64,000 bases of DNA from Glacieibacterium frigidum. GTDB lineage: Bacteria > Pseudomonadota > Alphaproteobacteria > Sphingomonadales > Sphingomonadaceae. Position numbers and translations under genes: made by a program. The notes below the pieces were generated by a model. It was given only the letters and a program-made list of their open reading frames with translations, had not been told where the DNA came from and searched no databases. Of this stretch, positions 18,674-29,028 are shown in pieces. Every line of letters starts with the position of its first letter. The stretch's first letter is position 1. The stretch is from NCBI RefSeq assembly GCF_007097155.1, contig NZ_VJWA01000002.1, positions 372,001 to 436,000 of the forward strand. Reading direction: 5' to 3'.

Positions 18674-19137
18674 CCCGCCTGACGCACCTCGACGAGGCGG
18701 GTACTGCACGCATGGTCGACGTGTCGGCGAAGGCCGTCACCGCGCGCGAGGCGACCGCCGAGGGGCGCATCGTCATGCTGCCCGCGACCCGCGCGCTGAT
18801 CGAGGGCGGCGCGGTGGCGAAGGGCGACGTGCTCGCGGTCGCGCGGCTCGCGGGCATCATGGCGGCGAAGCGCACCGCCGACCTGATCCCGCTGTGCCAC
18901 CCGCTGCCGCTGTCAGGCGTCGAGGTCGCGCTGGCGATCGAGGACACCGGTGTGCACGTCACCGCGACGGCGCGCACGACGCACACCACAGGCGTCGAAA
19001 TGGAAGCGCTGACCGCGGTGACCGTCGCGCTGCTGACGATCTACGACATGGCGAAGGCGGTCGACCGCGGCATGGTCATCGAGGGGGTGCGCCTGCTCGC
19101 CAAGTCGGGCGGACGGTCTGGAGACTGGACCGCGTGA
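18670..19137 (+). CDS. moaC: Cyclic pyranopterin monophosphate synthase
   Basis: Molybdenum-cofactor synthesis, converting the MoaA product to cyclic pyranopterin monophosphate. The 155-residue protein shows [33 protein letters not shown] and [21 protein letters not shown] with the catalytic Lys of [10 protein letters not shown]. It starts at ATG 18670, overlapping the trpC stop, and its own stop overlaps the GTG of moeA, so the three genes are coupled. The lone XDH-type large subunit at 29.8 kb is one possible user of the cofactor. Confidence 0.97.
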   Translation: MTRLTHLDEAGTARMVDVSAKAVTAREATAEGRIVMLPATRALIEGGAVAKGDVLAVARLAGIMAAKRTADLIPLCHPLPLSGVEVALAIEDTGVHVTATARTTHTTGVEMEALTAVTVALLTIYDMAKAVDRGMVIEGVRLLAKSGGRSGDWTA

Positions 19138-20336
19138 GCGGGCTGCTGAGCGTTGCCGACGCGCAGGCGCGGCTGCTCGACGGGGTCGCGGCGCTGCCCG
19201 CCGAGACGCTGCCGCTGGCCGGGGCGATCGGCCGCGTGCTGGCCGGGGACGTCGTCGCGCGGCTGGCGCAGCCGCCCTTCGCGGCGTCGGCGATGGACGG
19301 CTATGCGATCCGCTGGGCCGACCGCGCGGGGCCGTGGCGCGTGATCGGCGAGGCGGCGGCGGGGCGAGGGTTTCCGGGCACGGTCGGCGCAGGCGAGGCG
19401 GCGCGGATCTTCACCGGTGCGCCGCTGCCCGACGGCGTGGACACGGTGGTCGTGCAGGAGGAGGTCGCGCGGGACGGCGACACCGCGCGCCTGACCGGCG
19501 AGGGGCCGCCGCGCGAGGGCGCTCATATCCGCCCGGCAGGCCTCGACTTCGCGGCCGGCGCGGTCGTCGGTCAGGCTGGCGCTCGCGTCACGCCGGCACG
19601 CGCCGGGCTGCTCGCCTCGGCGGGGCACGGCACGGTCGCGGTGCATCGCCGCCCGCGCGTCGTCCTGCTCGCCACCGGCGACGAGCTCGTGCCGCCGGGA
19701 ACGGTCCCCGCCGCCGACCAGATCGTCAGCTCGAACGGCGTCATGCTCGCGGGGCTGTTGGGGGCCTACGCCGAGGTGATCGACGGCGGCATCGTGCCCG
19801 ACACGCGCGAGGCGCTCGCCGCCGCCGTGCAGGGGGCCGACGCCGACGTGCTGGTGACCATCGGCGGCGCGTCGGTCGGCGACCACGACCTCGTCGTGCC
19901 GGTGCTGCGCGACCTCGGCGCCGAGATCGGCTTCTGGAAGGTCGCGCTGCGCCCCGGCAAGCCGATGCTGAGCGGGCGGCTGGGGGCGACGCGCATCGTC
20001 GGCCTGCCGGGCAACCCGGTGTCGGCGTATGTCTGCGCGTACCTGTTCGTCGTGCCGCTGCTGCGCGCGCTGGCGGGCGAGCGCGATGTGCTACCGCCGC
20101 TGTTCACCGCCACGCTGGGAAGTCCGCTGCCCGCCAACGGGCAGCGGCAGGATTACATGCGGGGCTGGGCGACCGCCGGGCCGGTGGTCACCGCCGCTGC
20201 GCGTCAGGACAGCGCTATGCTCGGGGTGCTTGCGGATGCCAACGTACTGATCGTCCGCGCACCCCACGCGCCCGCCGCGGACGCCGGCGCAACGGTGTCG
20301 TGCCACGCGCTTGACTTTGTTCCGGGTGTTGCCTAA
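19134..20336 (+). CDS. moeA: Molybdopterin molybdenumtransferase
   Basis: Inserts molybdate into adenylated molybdopterin. The 400-residue product has all four MoeA regions: SAMDGYAI near residue 50, the [10 protein letters not shown] and GGASVGDHD segments of the catalytic MoCF-binding domain, and RPGKPMLSG with [11 protein letters not shown]. The start is GTG at 19134 (GTGA overlap with moaC). The stop TAA forms part of the predicted -10 box of the lexA promoter. Confidence 0.96.
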   Translation: MSGLLSVADAQARLLDGVAALPAETLPLAGAIGRVLAGDVVARLAQPPFAASAMDGYAIRWADRAGPWRVIGEAAAGRGFPGTVGAGEAARIFTGAPLPDGVDTVVVQEEVARDGDTARLTGEGPPREGAHIRPAGLDFAAGAVVGQAGARVTPARAGLLASAGHGTVAVHRRPRVVLLATGDELVPPGTVPAADQIVSSNGVMLAGLLGAYAEVIDGGIVPDTREALAAAVQGADADVLVTIGGASVGDHDLVVPVLRDLGAEIGFWKVALRPGKPMLSGRLGATRIVGLPGNPVSAYVCAYLFVVPLLRALAGERDVLPPLFTATLGSPLPANGQRQDYMRGWATAGPVVTAAARQDSAMLGVLADANVLIVRAPHAPAADAGATVSCHALDFVPGVA

Positions 20337-20339
20337 TCG
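20311..20339 (+). promoter_or_regulatory. Predicted lexA promoter
   Basis: TTGACT (20311-20316), a 17-bp spacer and TAATCG (20334-20339) form a sigma-70-type promoter lying inside the end of moeA. The SOS box overlaps its -10 end. The arrangement would let LexA block its own transcription. Confidence 0.65.
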
Positions 20340-20353
20340 TTCCCTATTGGTTC
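20339..20353 (+). promoter_or_regulatory. SOS box (LexA operator) of lexA
   Basis: GTTC-CCTATTG-GTTC matches exactly the direct-repeat LexA site GTTC-N7-GTTC of alphaproteobacteria. It lies 13 bp before the chosen lexA start codon and overlaps the predicted promoter, the usual position for lexA autorepression. Confidence 0.88.
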
Positions 20354-20366
20354 CAAGGGGACGATG

Positions 20367-21023
20367 ATGCTGACGCGCAAGCAACATGATCTGTTGACCT
20401 TCATCGACAAGCGGCTTGCCGCCGACGGCGTGTCGCCGTCGTTCGAGGAGATGAAGGACGCGCTGGCGCTCAAGTCCAAGTCGGGCGTCCACCGCCTGAT
20501 CAATGCGCTCGAGGAGCGCGCCTTCATTCGCCGTCTGCCCAATCGAGCGCGCGCGCTCGAAGTGCTTCGCATGCCCGAGGTACGCGAGAACAACGTCGTG
20601 CAGGGCGACTTCGCCAAGGCCCGCCGCGAACCCGCCAACGACGTCATCGAGGTGCCGCTGCACGGCCGCATCGCCGCCGGCCTGCCGATGGAGGCACTCG
20701 AGAGCGACCGCAGCCTGAGCGTCCCCGCCGCGCTGCTCGGGCCGGGCGATCACTACGCGCTCGAGGTGTCGGGGGATTCGATGATCGACGCGGGCATCTT
20801 CGACGGCGACTATGCGCTGGTGAAGCGCTGCGACACCGCGCGCGACGGCGACATCATCGTTGCACTGGTCGACAACAGCGAGGCGACGCTCAAGTATCTC
20901 CAGCACGAGAAGGGCATGATCCGCCTCGATCCGGCGAATGCGACGCACCGGCCGCAGCACTATCTGCCGTCGCGGGTGAAGGTGCAGGGCAAGCTCGCGG
21001 GGCTGCTGCGGCGGTATAACTGA
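20367..21023 (+). CDS. lexA: SOS repressor LexA
   Basis: Represses DNA-damage genes and is inactivated by RecA-stimulated self-cleavage. The 218-residue protein has an N-terminal winged helix ([16 protein letters not shown], then [17 protein letters not shown]), an Ala-Gly cleavage site in [10 protein letters not shown], the catalytic Ser in [10 protein letters not shown] and the catalytic Lys in EATLKYLQ. Two ATGs are adjacent; I prefer 20367, which gives the family start MLTRKQH and better spacing from AAGGGGA. An SOS box is directly upstream. A second box lies at rmuC. Confidence 0.96.
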   Translation: MLTRKQHDLLTFIDKRLAADGVSPSFEEMKDALALKSKSGVHRLINALEERAFIRRLPNRARALEVLRMPEVRENNVVQGDFAKARREPANDVIEVPLHGRIAAGLPMEALESDRSLSVPAALLGPGDHYALEVSGDSMIDAGIFDGDYALVKRCDTARDGDIIVALVDNSEATLKYLQHEKGMIRLDPANATHRPQHYLPSRVKVQGKLAGLLRRYN

Positions 21024-21029
21024 GCTTGT

Positions 21030-21136
21030 CGTCATCCCCGCGAAGGCGGGGACCCAAGGTCACCAAGCGTGATCGATGTCGCGTCCCCCTGGGCGAGAAT
21101 TTGCGAACTTGGGTCCCCGCCTTCGCGGGGATGACG
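21030..21136. repeat. 29-bp perfect inverted repeat between lexA and comEC
   Basis: The arms are 21030-21058 and 21108-21136, exact reverse complements separated by 49 bp. Each arm also has its own short dyad (CCCCGC and GCGGGG around four bases). It lies between convergent genes and could stop transcription in both directions. Its form is that of a dispersed REP-like element common in sphingomonad genomes; no other copy was noticed in this window. Confidence 0.75.
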
Positions 21137-21156
21137 GGGTGAGGGGGTGGCGTGCC

Positions 21157-23331
21157 CTACCGATCCCCATAGCTCGGCGCCGTCTCGGCCACGCTCGCCC
21201 GCGCCCGATACGGCGCCGGCACCGGCAGCCAAGGGTGGTCCCCGATCCGCGCCGCCACCGTCCGTACCTCGGGCTCCGACCCCAGCCAGATCGCCACCGC
21301 TCCCGTGGTATTCAGCGTCGCCCGGTCGAGCTTGAGCCAGCGCGGCGCGCACCACGCCGGCAGCCGCCGCGCACTGACCACGATGTCCGCCGCCGCGCAC
21401 GCGGGCGCGAAGCGTTCCCTCGGCACCCGGTCGCGCGAGATCGTCGCGAGCAGGCGCCAGCGCCGCCCCTCGGCAGCCAGGTCGGCGACGCACGCATCAA
21501 TGCTGCACCGCGCACCCGGCAGGTCGGCGAGCGCGACATCCGCCGTCGTCGCCGCGGTCGCGTCGCCCCACATGTCGCGGATGTAATCGCCGGCGCGGTC
21601 CCGCAGCAGCGCCAGCCGCCCGTCGGGCACCAGGTACGCCGCATGCCGCCCGTCGCCGCTGACCAGCAGGTCGGGCGGCCGCGCCAGCACCGCCGCAACC
21701 AGCCCCGCCGCGAGCGGCAGCGTGCCCACAAAGCGCAATCGCCCCTGCCAGATGCACAGCCACAGCCCGCCCGCGACGATCCCGGCATAGGCGAGGTCGG
21801 GCATCATCGGCAGGCGGATCACTGCCCCGGGCCACCCCGCGACGACGCGCGCCACATCGACCAGCACGTCGAGTGACTGGCCGAGCAACCACGCCGCCGG
21901 TGCCGCGACCCCCACCGCGTCGGCGAGCAGGGTCAGCAGCAGCAACGGCATGACGACGAAGCTGGTCAGCGGGATTGCCACGAGGTTCGCGACCACCCCG
22001 AACAGCCCGGCGCGGTTGAAATGGTAAAGCGCGGTCGCCGCCAGCATCGCCTCGGCGACCAGCCCCGTCACGACGAGCGCCAGCAGGTGCCGCGCCAGCC
22101 GCGCGCCCCACCCCTGCGACCGCGCAGGGTCGGACAGCCAGCGCCCGAAGCGCGACTGGTACAGCGCGACGATCCCTGTGACCGCGGCGAACGACAGCTG
22201 GAACGACGGCCCCAGCAGCGCCTCCGGCCGTACGCACAGGATCAGGAAGGCGCCCGCCGCGACCATGCGCAATGTCAGCGCCTCGCGCCCGATGGCGATG
22301 CCGACCAGCACGATCAAAGTCGCGATGCACGAGCGGACTGTCGGCACCTCGCCGCCCGCGAGCAATGTGTACGCCACCCCCGCCAGCGCCGCGACCGCCG
22401 CCGCGATCCCCTTGACCGGCCAGCGCAGCGCGATCCACGGGCTCAGCGTCAGGGTCCGCCGCACGAACCACAAGGTCCCCCCGACGACGATCGCGATGTG
22501 CAGGCCGGAGATCGACAGCAGGTGCGCCAGCCCCGCGTCGCGCATGTCCTGCGCCACCGGCACCGGGATCGGCCCCTGCTCGCCGGTCACGAACGCCGCG
22601 CCGATCGCGCCCGCCGCACCGGGCACGAGCGCGTACAGCCGTGCATTGATCGCCGCGCGCGTCGCCGCCAGCCAGCCGAGCAGCCCCGCGGGCGGCGGCG
22701 CGCGCGCGGTCACCGTCACCGGCCCGAGCGGATAGCCCGTCGCCCCCGTCTCGCTGAACCACGCCCGCCGCGCGAAATCGTAGCCCCCCGGCACGCTGGG
22801 CCCCGCGGGCGGCATCAGCGCGGCCTTCAACGTCACGCGCGCGCCCGGCACGACGCCGGGGACCGGCTCGCCCTTGGCGCTGATACGGACATGGCGCGGC
22901 AGCGCCGGGTCGTCGAGCGTCAGTCGGAAGCGGAAGCGCTCGCCCCCGCGCGTCACCTGCGTCTCTTCGACGACGCCTGCGATCTCGCCGGTAAAGCGGT
23001 CCGTCAGCACCGGCGCCGCGACCGACGCGCTGCGCCACTCCGCAAGCGCCAGGCCGAGCAGCACGAGCACCCCGCCCCACAGCAGCAGCCGCGCCGACAG
23101 ACCGCGCAATGCCAGGCCCGCGACCGCCGCCGCACCCGCGACGACCGCGGCCGCGACACGCTGGTCGTGCCACGGCAGGCCGAACCAAAGCGCAACGCCG
23201 GCGCCCAGCGCGACGGGCGCAAGCAGCGGAAGCTGGTGCCGCTCGGACCCCAGCCATGCCTCTATCGCCGCTGCGGGTGCTGCCTGCGCCCAGCGGGTTT
23301 GAAGCGCGCCGAACCCCGTGCTAACCCGCAC
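21157..23331 (-). CDS. comEC: ComEC/Rec2 family competence/DNA-uptake channel
   Basis: A 724-residue multi-pass membrane protein that in naturally competent bacteria passes single-stranded DNA across the inner membrane. It has N-terminal hydrophobic spans, an OB-like extracellular region (about residues 100-200: GEIAGVVEETQVTRGGERFRF), the competence-domain signature HLLSISGLHIAIV, and a run of C-terminal spans. The C-terminal beta-lactamase-like part appears short. The start is uncertain: the frame stays open into antisense gltX, and I take GTG at 23331 as the last plausible start before gltX. Competence itself cannot be inferred from this gene alone. Confidence 0.87.
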   Translation of the reverse strand: MRVSTGFGALQTRWAQAAPAAAIEAWLGSERHQLPLLAPVALGAGVALWFGLPWHDQRVAAAVVAGAAAVAGLALRGLSARLLLWGGVLVLLGLALAEWRSASVAAPVLTDRFTGEIAGVVEETQVTRGGERFRFRLTLDDPALPRHVRISAKGEPVPGVVPGARVTLKAALMPPAGPSVPGGYDFARRAWFSETGATGYPLGPVTVTARAPPPAGLLGWLAATRAAINARLYALVPGAAGAIGAAFVTGEQGPIPVPVAQDMRDAGLAHLLSISGLHIAIVVGGTLWFVRRTLTLSPWIALRWPVKGIAAAVAALAGVAYTLLAGGEVPTVRSCIATLIVLVGIAIGREALTLRMVAAGAFLILCVRPEALLGPSFQLSFAAVTGIVALYQSRFGRWLSDPARSQGWGARLARHLLALVVTGLVAEAMLAATALYHFNRAGLFGVVANLVAIPLTSFVVMPLLLLTLLADAVGVAAPAAWLLGQSLDVLVDVARVVAGWPGAVIRLPMMPDLAYAGIVAGGLWLCIWQGRLRFVGTLPLAAGLVAAVLARPPDLLVSGDGRHAAYLVPDGRLALLRDRAGDYIRDMWGDATAATTADVALADLPGARCSIDACVADLAAEGRRWRLLATISRDRVPRERFAPACAAADIVVSARRLPAWCAPRWLKLDRATLNTTGAVAIWLGSEPEVRTVAARIGDHPWLPVPAPYRARASVAETAPSYGDR

Positions 23332-23379
23332 CCCCGTCTCCCCCGACGGGGAACATCGACCACATCGATCTGAGGTGCA

Positions 23380-24803
23380 ATGGCGGAAACCGGCGAGCGC
23401 GGGACTGTGGTGACGCGCTTCGCGCCGTCGCCGACGGGCTTTCTTCACATCGGCGGCGCGCGCACCGCGCTGTTCAACTATCTGTATGCAAAGGCGAACG
23501 GCGGCCGCTTCCTGCTGCGCATCGAGGATACCGACCGCGCGCGATCGACCGACGCCGCGATCGCCGCGATCCTCGACGGCATGGACTGGCTCGGCCTGAC
23601 GCCCGACGAGCCGCCGGTCATGCAGTTCGAACGCGCCGCGCGCCATGCCGAGGTCGCGCACCAGCTGCTCGAGCGTGGCCACGCCTATCGCTGCTACGCC
23701 ACCGCCGAGGAGCTGACCGCGATGCGCGAGGCGCAGCGTGCCGCCAAGCAGCCGATGCGCTACGACGGGCGCTGGCGCGACCGCACCGACACCCCCGACC
23801 TGCCCTACGTCGTCCGCCTGCGCGCGCCGCAGGAAGGCAGCGTCACCATCGACGACCGTGTCCAGGGCAGCGTCACTGTGGCGAACGCCGAGCTCGACGA
23901 CATGGTGCTGCTGCGCTCCGACGGCACGCCGACCTACATGCTCGCGGTCGTCGTCGATGACGAGGACATGGGCGTCACCCACGTCATCCGCGGCGACGAC
24001 CACCTGAACAACGCCTTTCGTCAGCTCGCGCTGATCCGCGCCGCGGGGTTCCGCGAGCCGGTCTATGCGCATGTCCCGCTGATCCATGGCCCCGACGGTG
24101 CCAAGCTGTCGAAGCGCCACGGCGCACTCGGCGTCGACGCTTATCGCGACGACATGGGGATGCTGCCCGAGGCGGTCGAGAACTACCTGCTCAAGCTCGG
24201 TTGGGGCCACGGCGACGAGGAGTTCATGGACCGCGCGCGTGCGGTGGAGGTCTTCGATCTCGCCGGGATCGGCCGCGGCCCGGCGCGCTTCGACTTCAAG
24301 AAGCTGGAGAGCGTCAACGCCCATTACATGCGCGCCGCCGACGATGCGCGGCTGCTCGCGCTGGTGACGCCGCGGATCGAGGCGCTGCTTGGGACTGCGC
24401 TTCCCGACACCGCACGGCTGACCGCGCTGATGCCCGACCTGAAGGCGCGCGCGCGCGACCTGAACGACCTCGCGAACGCCTCGCTCTTCCTGTTCCGCGC
24501 CCGCCCGCTGGCGATGGACGAGCGCGCGGCGAAGCTGCTAGACACGGCCCCGGACGGTATCCTGCTCGCGGCGCACGACGTGCTCGCCGACGTGACGGAC
24601 TGGTCTGCGGTCGCGCTCGAGGCGGCGGTCAAGGCTTTGGCCGAGGCGCGCGAGATCGGCTTGGGGAAGGTCGCTCAGCCACTGCGCGCCGCGGTCACCG
24701 GCAGTAACGTCTCGCCGGGTCTGTTCGAAGTGATGGCAGTATTGGGGCGAGACGAAACACTCGGGCGCATCACCGATGCGTGCCGCAGCACAGGGGTTAC
24801 CGC

Positions 24804-24807
<4 letters not shown>
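23380..24807 (+). CDS. gltX: Glutamyl-tRNA synthetase
   Basis: Charges tRNA-Glu, and in bacteria lacking GlnRS also tRNA-Gln. The 475-residue class I synthetase has the HIGH-type motif in [16 protein letters not shown] and the KMSKS-type motif in [11 protein letters not shown]. Many alphaproteobacteria carry two GltX copies; the other would be elsewhere. The stop overlaps the citrate synthase start by ATGA, an arrangement that couples an aminoacyl-tRNA synthetase to a TCA-cycle enzyme. It is divergent from comEC with only 48 bp between the start codons. Confidence 0.97.
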
Positions 24808-26087
<1,280 letters not shown>

Positions 26088-26094
26088 ACTGTCG

Positions 26095-26105
26095 GTAAGT
26101 TTTAC
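26095..26105. promoter_or_regulatory. Possible upstream activator site (GTAA-N3-TTAC)
   Basis: A short inverted repeat GTAA-GTT-TTAC about 95 bp before the predicted sigma-54 transcription start. Enhancer-binding proteins of sigma-54 promoters bind dyads at this distance, so it is a candidate site. Short and unproven. Confidence 0.25.
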
Positions 26106-26168
26106 AAAGGTCCGATCTGGAACGATGCGCGTCCGTAATGAGTCAGATGGTTAGAGCGGCGTAACGAC

Positions 26169-26185
26169 TTGGCACGATGATTGCA
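26169..26185 (+). promoter_or_regulatory. Sigma-54 (RpoN) promoter of a PEP-CTERM gene
   Basis: TTGGCACG-ATGA-TTGCA matches the sigma-54 consensus YTGGCACG-N4-TTGCW at every fixed base, with GG (26171-26172) and GC (26183-26184) at canonical spacing. Transcription would start near 26196, about 22 bp before the ATG. RpoN control of PEP-CTERM genes with the PrsK/PrsR pair is known in other bacteria. Confidence 0.8.
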
Positions 26186-26217
26186 TAGGGTCACCTGATA
26201 CCATTCAGGGGACTATC

Positions 26218-26985
26218 ATGAAGATCAAACTGCTTCTCGCCGCCGCTCTTCTGGGCACCGCCGCACCGTCGGCCGCGCTGACCTTCGTGTTTGCGAAGGC
26301 GTCGGGCGGCGTCACCAGCTCGGCGTTTTTGAACGCGACGGCCGGCGGCCGCACGCTGCAGGCGACCGGTAACCGCTACACCGTCGCGCCGACCGCGCTG
26401 ACCAACGTCTCGCAGTTCACAGGGACCGCAGCGGTCAGCCAGTCGTCCAGCCTCACCGTAGGCGGTGTCGGGGTCAACTCGGAGCAGTCGATCGGCGGCT
26501 TCCCGGCCGGCGCCGGCGGCAATGCCCCGGAGCAGGTCGACACCGATGGCACGACCAACGAGGTCCTGCGCATCGCGCTGCTCAACCCCAGCCTGGGCTC
26601 AATCCGCATCAACTCGGTCACCCTGTCGTCGGTCGATCCTGACGACACGTTCCGCATCTATACCCTGGGTGCCGGTGGCGCGCTGAATGTCATCGCGTTC
26701 GGCGGCGATATCGCCGGCACGGGCGTCAACGCCTTCACCGGCGGCACTGCCACCTATCTCTCGGGTTCGGGCACCAACCAGCAGTGGCGCATCACCTTCG
26801 CGCCCTTCTCGACGCCGAGCGACGTGTTCTACCTGACCGCGCGCAAGGACAGCGCCGACGGCTACCGCGTGACGTCGATCGACGCGTCGATCGTTCCGGA
26901 GCCCGCCACTTGGGCGCTGCTCATCGGCGGCTTCTCGATGGTCGGTCTGGCATCGCGCCGCCGCCGGATCAGCGTTACCGCCTAA
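26218..26985 (+). CDS. PEPxxWA-CTERM sorting-domain protein, RpoN-controlled
   Basis: A 255-residue secreted protein with signal peptide MKIKLLLAAALLGTAAPSAA and a C-terminal sorting signal: VPEPATWALLIGG, hydrophobic FSMVGLA, then SRRRR. The mature part is rich in Thr, Ser, Gly and Asn with beta-strand character and no catalytic motif I recognise, in keeping with a surface or matrix structural protein. AGGGGA is a good ribosome-binding site. It is preceded by a perfect -24/-12 promoter and followed by a 10-bp stem terminator. Confidence 0.87.
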   Translation: MKIKLLLAAALLGTAAPSAALTFVFAKASGGVTSSAFLNATAGGRTLQATGNRYTVAPTALTNVSQFTGTAAVSQSSSLTVGGVGVNSEQSIGGFPAGAGGNAPEQVDTDGTTNEVLRIALLNPSLGSIRINSVTLSSVDPDDTFRIYTLGAGGALNVIAFGGDIAGTGVNAFTGGTATYLSGSGTNQQWRITFAPFSTPSDVFYLTARKDSADGYRVTSIDASIVPEPATWALLIGGFSMVGLASRRRRISVTA

Positions 26986-27002
26986 CACCTCGACACGGCA
27001 TA

Positions 27003-27028
27003 GGCCGCCCGGAGCAATCCGGGCGGCC
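27003..27028. terminator. Bidirectional terminator hairpin (PEP-CTERM / hslU)
   Basis: GGCCGCCCGG and CCGGGCGGCC pair perfectly around a 6-nt loop (AGCAAT), followed on the plus strand by TTCGCTTG. It lies 17 bp after the PEP-CTERM stop and 14 bp after the convergent hslU stop. Confidence 0.8.
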
Positions 27029-27042
27029 TTCGCTTGTCCGCG

Positions 27043-28389
27043 CTACAGGATGAACTTCGACAGGTCGGTGTCGCGCGCGATGCTGCCGAGTTCGCGTTCG
27101 ACATAGGCCGCATCGACCGTCACCGTCTCGCCGCGGCGCTCGCTGGCGTCGAAGCTGACCGATTCCAGCAGCTTCTCCATGATCGTCTGCAGCCGCCGCG
27201 CGCCGATGTTCTCGACCGCCGAATTGACCTCGAACGCCGTGCGCGCGATCGCGCTGATGCCGTCGGGGGTTAGCGTCAGCGTCACGCCTTCGGTGCCGAG
27301 CAGCCCGGTGTACTGGCGGATCAGCGACGCCTCGGTATCGGTCAGGATCGCCTCGAAATCCTCGCGCGTCAGGCCCTTCAGCTCGACGCGGATCGGCAGG
27401 CGGCCCTGCAACTCGGGCAACAGGTCCGACGGCTTCGAGGTGTGGAACGCGCCGCTCGCGATGAAGAGGATATGGTCGGTCTTCACCGGGCCGTACTTGG
27501 TCGCGACCGTCGTGCCCTCGATCAGCGGCAGCAAGTCGCGCTGCACGCCCTCGCGGCTGACCGAGCCGCCGCGCACGTCGCTCACCGCGATCTTATCGAT
27601 CTCGTCGAGGAAGACGATGCCGTTCGCCTCGGCGTTCTTCAGCGCGTCGCGGGCGATGTCGTCGTCATCGAGGCGCTTGTCGCTCTCCTCGGCGATCAGC
27701 GCGGCCCATGCCGCATCGACGCCCATCTTGCGCCGCTTGGTGCGGCCGCCCATCGCCTTGCCCAGCATGTCGGACAGGTTGATCATGCCGACCTGGCCGG
27801 GCTGCATGCCGGGGATCTCGAACGCCTGGCCGCCGGTGTCGGCGACCTCGATCTCGACCTCGCGGCCTGCAAGCGCCCCCGAACGGAAGCGGTCGCGGAA
27901 GGCAAGGCGCGTCGCCTCGCTCGCGTCCTTGCCGACCAGCACGTCGAGGAGGCGCGCCTCGGCGGCGGCCTCGGCGGCCTCACGCACACCGGCGCGGCGG
28001 CTCTCGCGTGTCAGGCGGATCGATTCCTCGACCAGATCGCGGACGATCGAGTCGACGTCGCGGCCGACGTAACCGACCTCGGTGAACTTGGTCGCCTCGA
28101 TCTTCAGGAACGGCGCATCGGCGAGCTTGGCCAGCCGGCGGCTGATCTCGGTCTTGCCGCACCCAGTCGGCCCGATCATCAGGATGTTCTTCGGGGACAC
28201 CTCGTCACGCAGGTCGTCGCCGAGACGCTGGCGCCGCCAGCGGTTCCTGAGCGCCACGGCGACGGCGCGCTTCGCATCGGTCTGCCCGACGATATAGCGG
28301 TCGAGCGCCGCGACGACCTGAGTGGGGGTCAGCGCATCGAACGGCTGCTGTGCCTCGTCGGCGGCGGCGGGAAAGGGCAAAACACTCAT
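27043..28389 (-). CDS. hslU: HslU, ATPase subunit of the HslVU protease
   Basis: AAA+ unfoldase that feeds proteins into HslV in the cytoplasm. The 448-residue protein shows Walker A in [15 protein letters not shown], Walker B in [12 protein letters not shown] and the inserted I-domain (about residues 110-235) typical of HslU. The C-terminus ends in SKFIL, as in other HslU, where the last residues insert into HslV. The start overlaps the hslV stop by ATGA. Confidence 0.97.
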   Translation of the reverse strand: MSVLPFPAAADEAQQPFDALTPTQVVAALDRYIVGQTDAKRAVAVALRNRWRRQRLGDDLRDEVSPKNILMIGPTGCGKTEISRRLAKLADAPFLKIEATKFTEVGYVGRDVDSIVRDLVEESIRLTRESRRAGVREAAEAAAEARLLDVLVGKDASEATRLAFRDRFRSGALAGREVEIEVADTGGQAFEIPGMQPGQVGMINLSDMLGKAMGGRTKRRKMGVDAAWAALIAEESDKRLDDDDIARDALKNAEANGIVFLDEIDKIAVSDVRGGSVSREGVQRDLLPLIEGTTVATKYGPVKTDHILFIASGAFHTSKPSDLLPELQGRLPIRVELKGLTREDFEAILTDTEASLIRQYTGLLGTEGVTLTLTPDGISAIARTAFEVNSAVENIGARRLQTIMEKLLESVSFDASERRGETVTVDAAYVERELGSIARDTDLSKFIL

Positions 28390-28934
28390 GCGGAAATACT
28401 CTCAAGCGTGACCTGGTCGTTGGTGTAGACGCACACCTGCGCGGCGATCTTCATGGCGCGGCGCGCGATCGCCTCGGCATCGTGATCGCTGTCTTCAAGC
28501 GCGCGTGCGGCGGCGAGGGCGTAATTGCCGCCCGAGCCGATCGCCGCGATGCCGTTCTCGGGCTCGAGCACGTCGCCGGTGCCGGTCAGCACCAGCGTCA
28601 CGTCCTTGTCGGCGACGATCATCATCGCCTCGAGCCGCCGCAGGTAGCGGTCGGTGCGCCAGTCCTTGGCGAGTTCGACCGCAGCGCGCGTCAGCTGGCC
28701 GGGATAGCGTTCGAGCTTCGCCTCGAGGCGTTCGAACAATGTGAAGGCATCGGCGGTGGCGCCGGCAAAACCGCCGATGACGTGTCCGCCCTCGCCCAGC
28801 CGCCGCACCTTCTTCGCATTCGCCTTCATCACCGTCTGGCCCATCGTCACCTGCCCGTCACCGGCGATGACGACCTGAGCCCCTTTGCGCACCGACACGA
28901 TCGTCGTGCCGTGCCAGTTGGTCGGGTCGGTCAA
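28386..28934 (-). CDS. hslV: HslV, proteolytic subunit of the HslVU protease
   Basis: Threonine protease of the proteasome fold. After a short propeptide (MTDPTNWHG) the mature chain begins [21 protein letters not shown], with the N-terminal catalytic Thr, the conserved Asp-Gly-Gln segment and Lys of KKVRRL. The start is TTG, supported by AAAGGA 9 bp upstream and by the absence of any ATG before the active site. The 182-residue length fits the family. No clear heat-shock promoter was recognised in the 94 bp upstream. Confidence 0.95.
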   Translation of the reverse strand: MTDPTNWHGTTIVSVRKGAQVVIAGDGQVTMGQTVMKANAKKVRRLGEGGHVIGGFAGATADAFTLFERLEAKLERYPGQLTRAAVELAKDWRTDRYLRRLEAMMIVADKDVTLVLTGTGDVLEPENGIAAIGSGGNYALAAARALEDSDHDAEAIARRAMKIAAQVCVYTNDQVTLESISA

Positions 28935-29028
28935 TTCTGTGGTCCTTTCGTCAGGGGACCGATGTAGGAAGCTTGTGCGGCGTCGATAAGGGTCGCCACC
29001 GCGCCGCCCGCATGGCAGCTATGCGCGC

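Noticed and set aside
23332-24324. N-terminal extension of comEC into gltX
   Set aside because: The frame remains open, but it is antisense to the catalytic part of gltX and has no membrane or ComEC features; GTG 23331 is a better start.
28935-29028. Heat-shock (sigma-32) promoter for hslVU
   Set aside because: No convincing CTTGAA-type -35 with a CCCCAT-type -10 at proper spacing was found.
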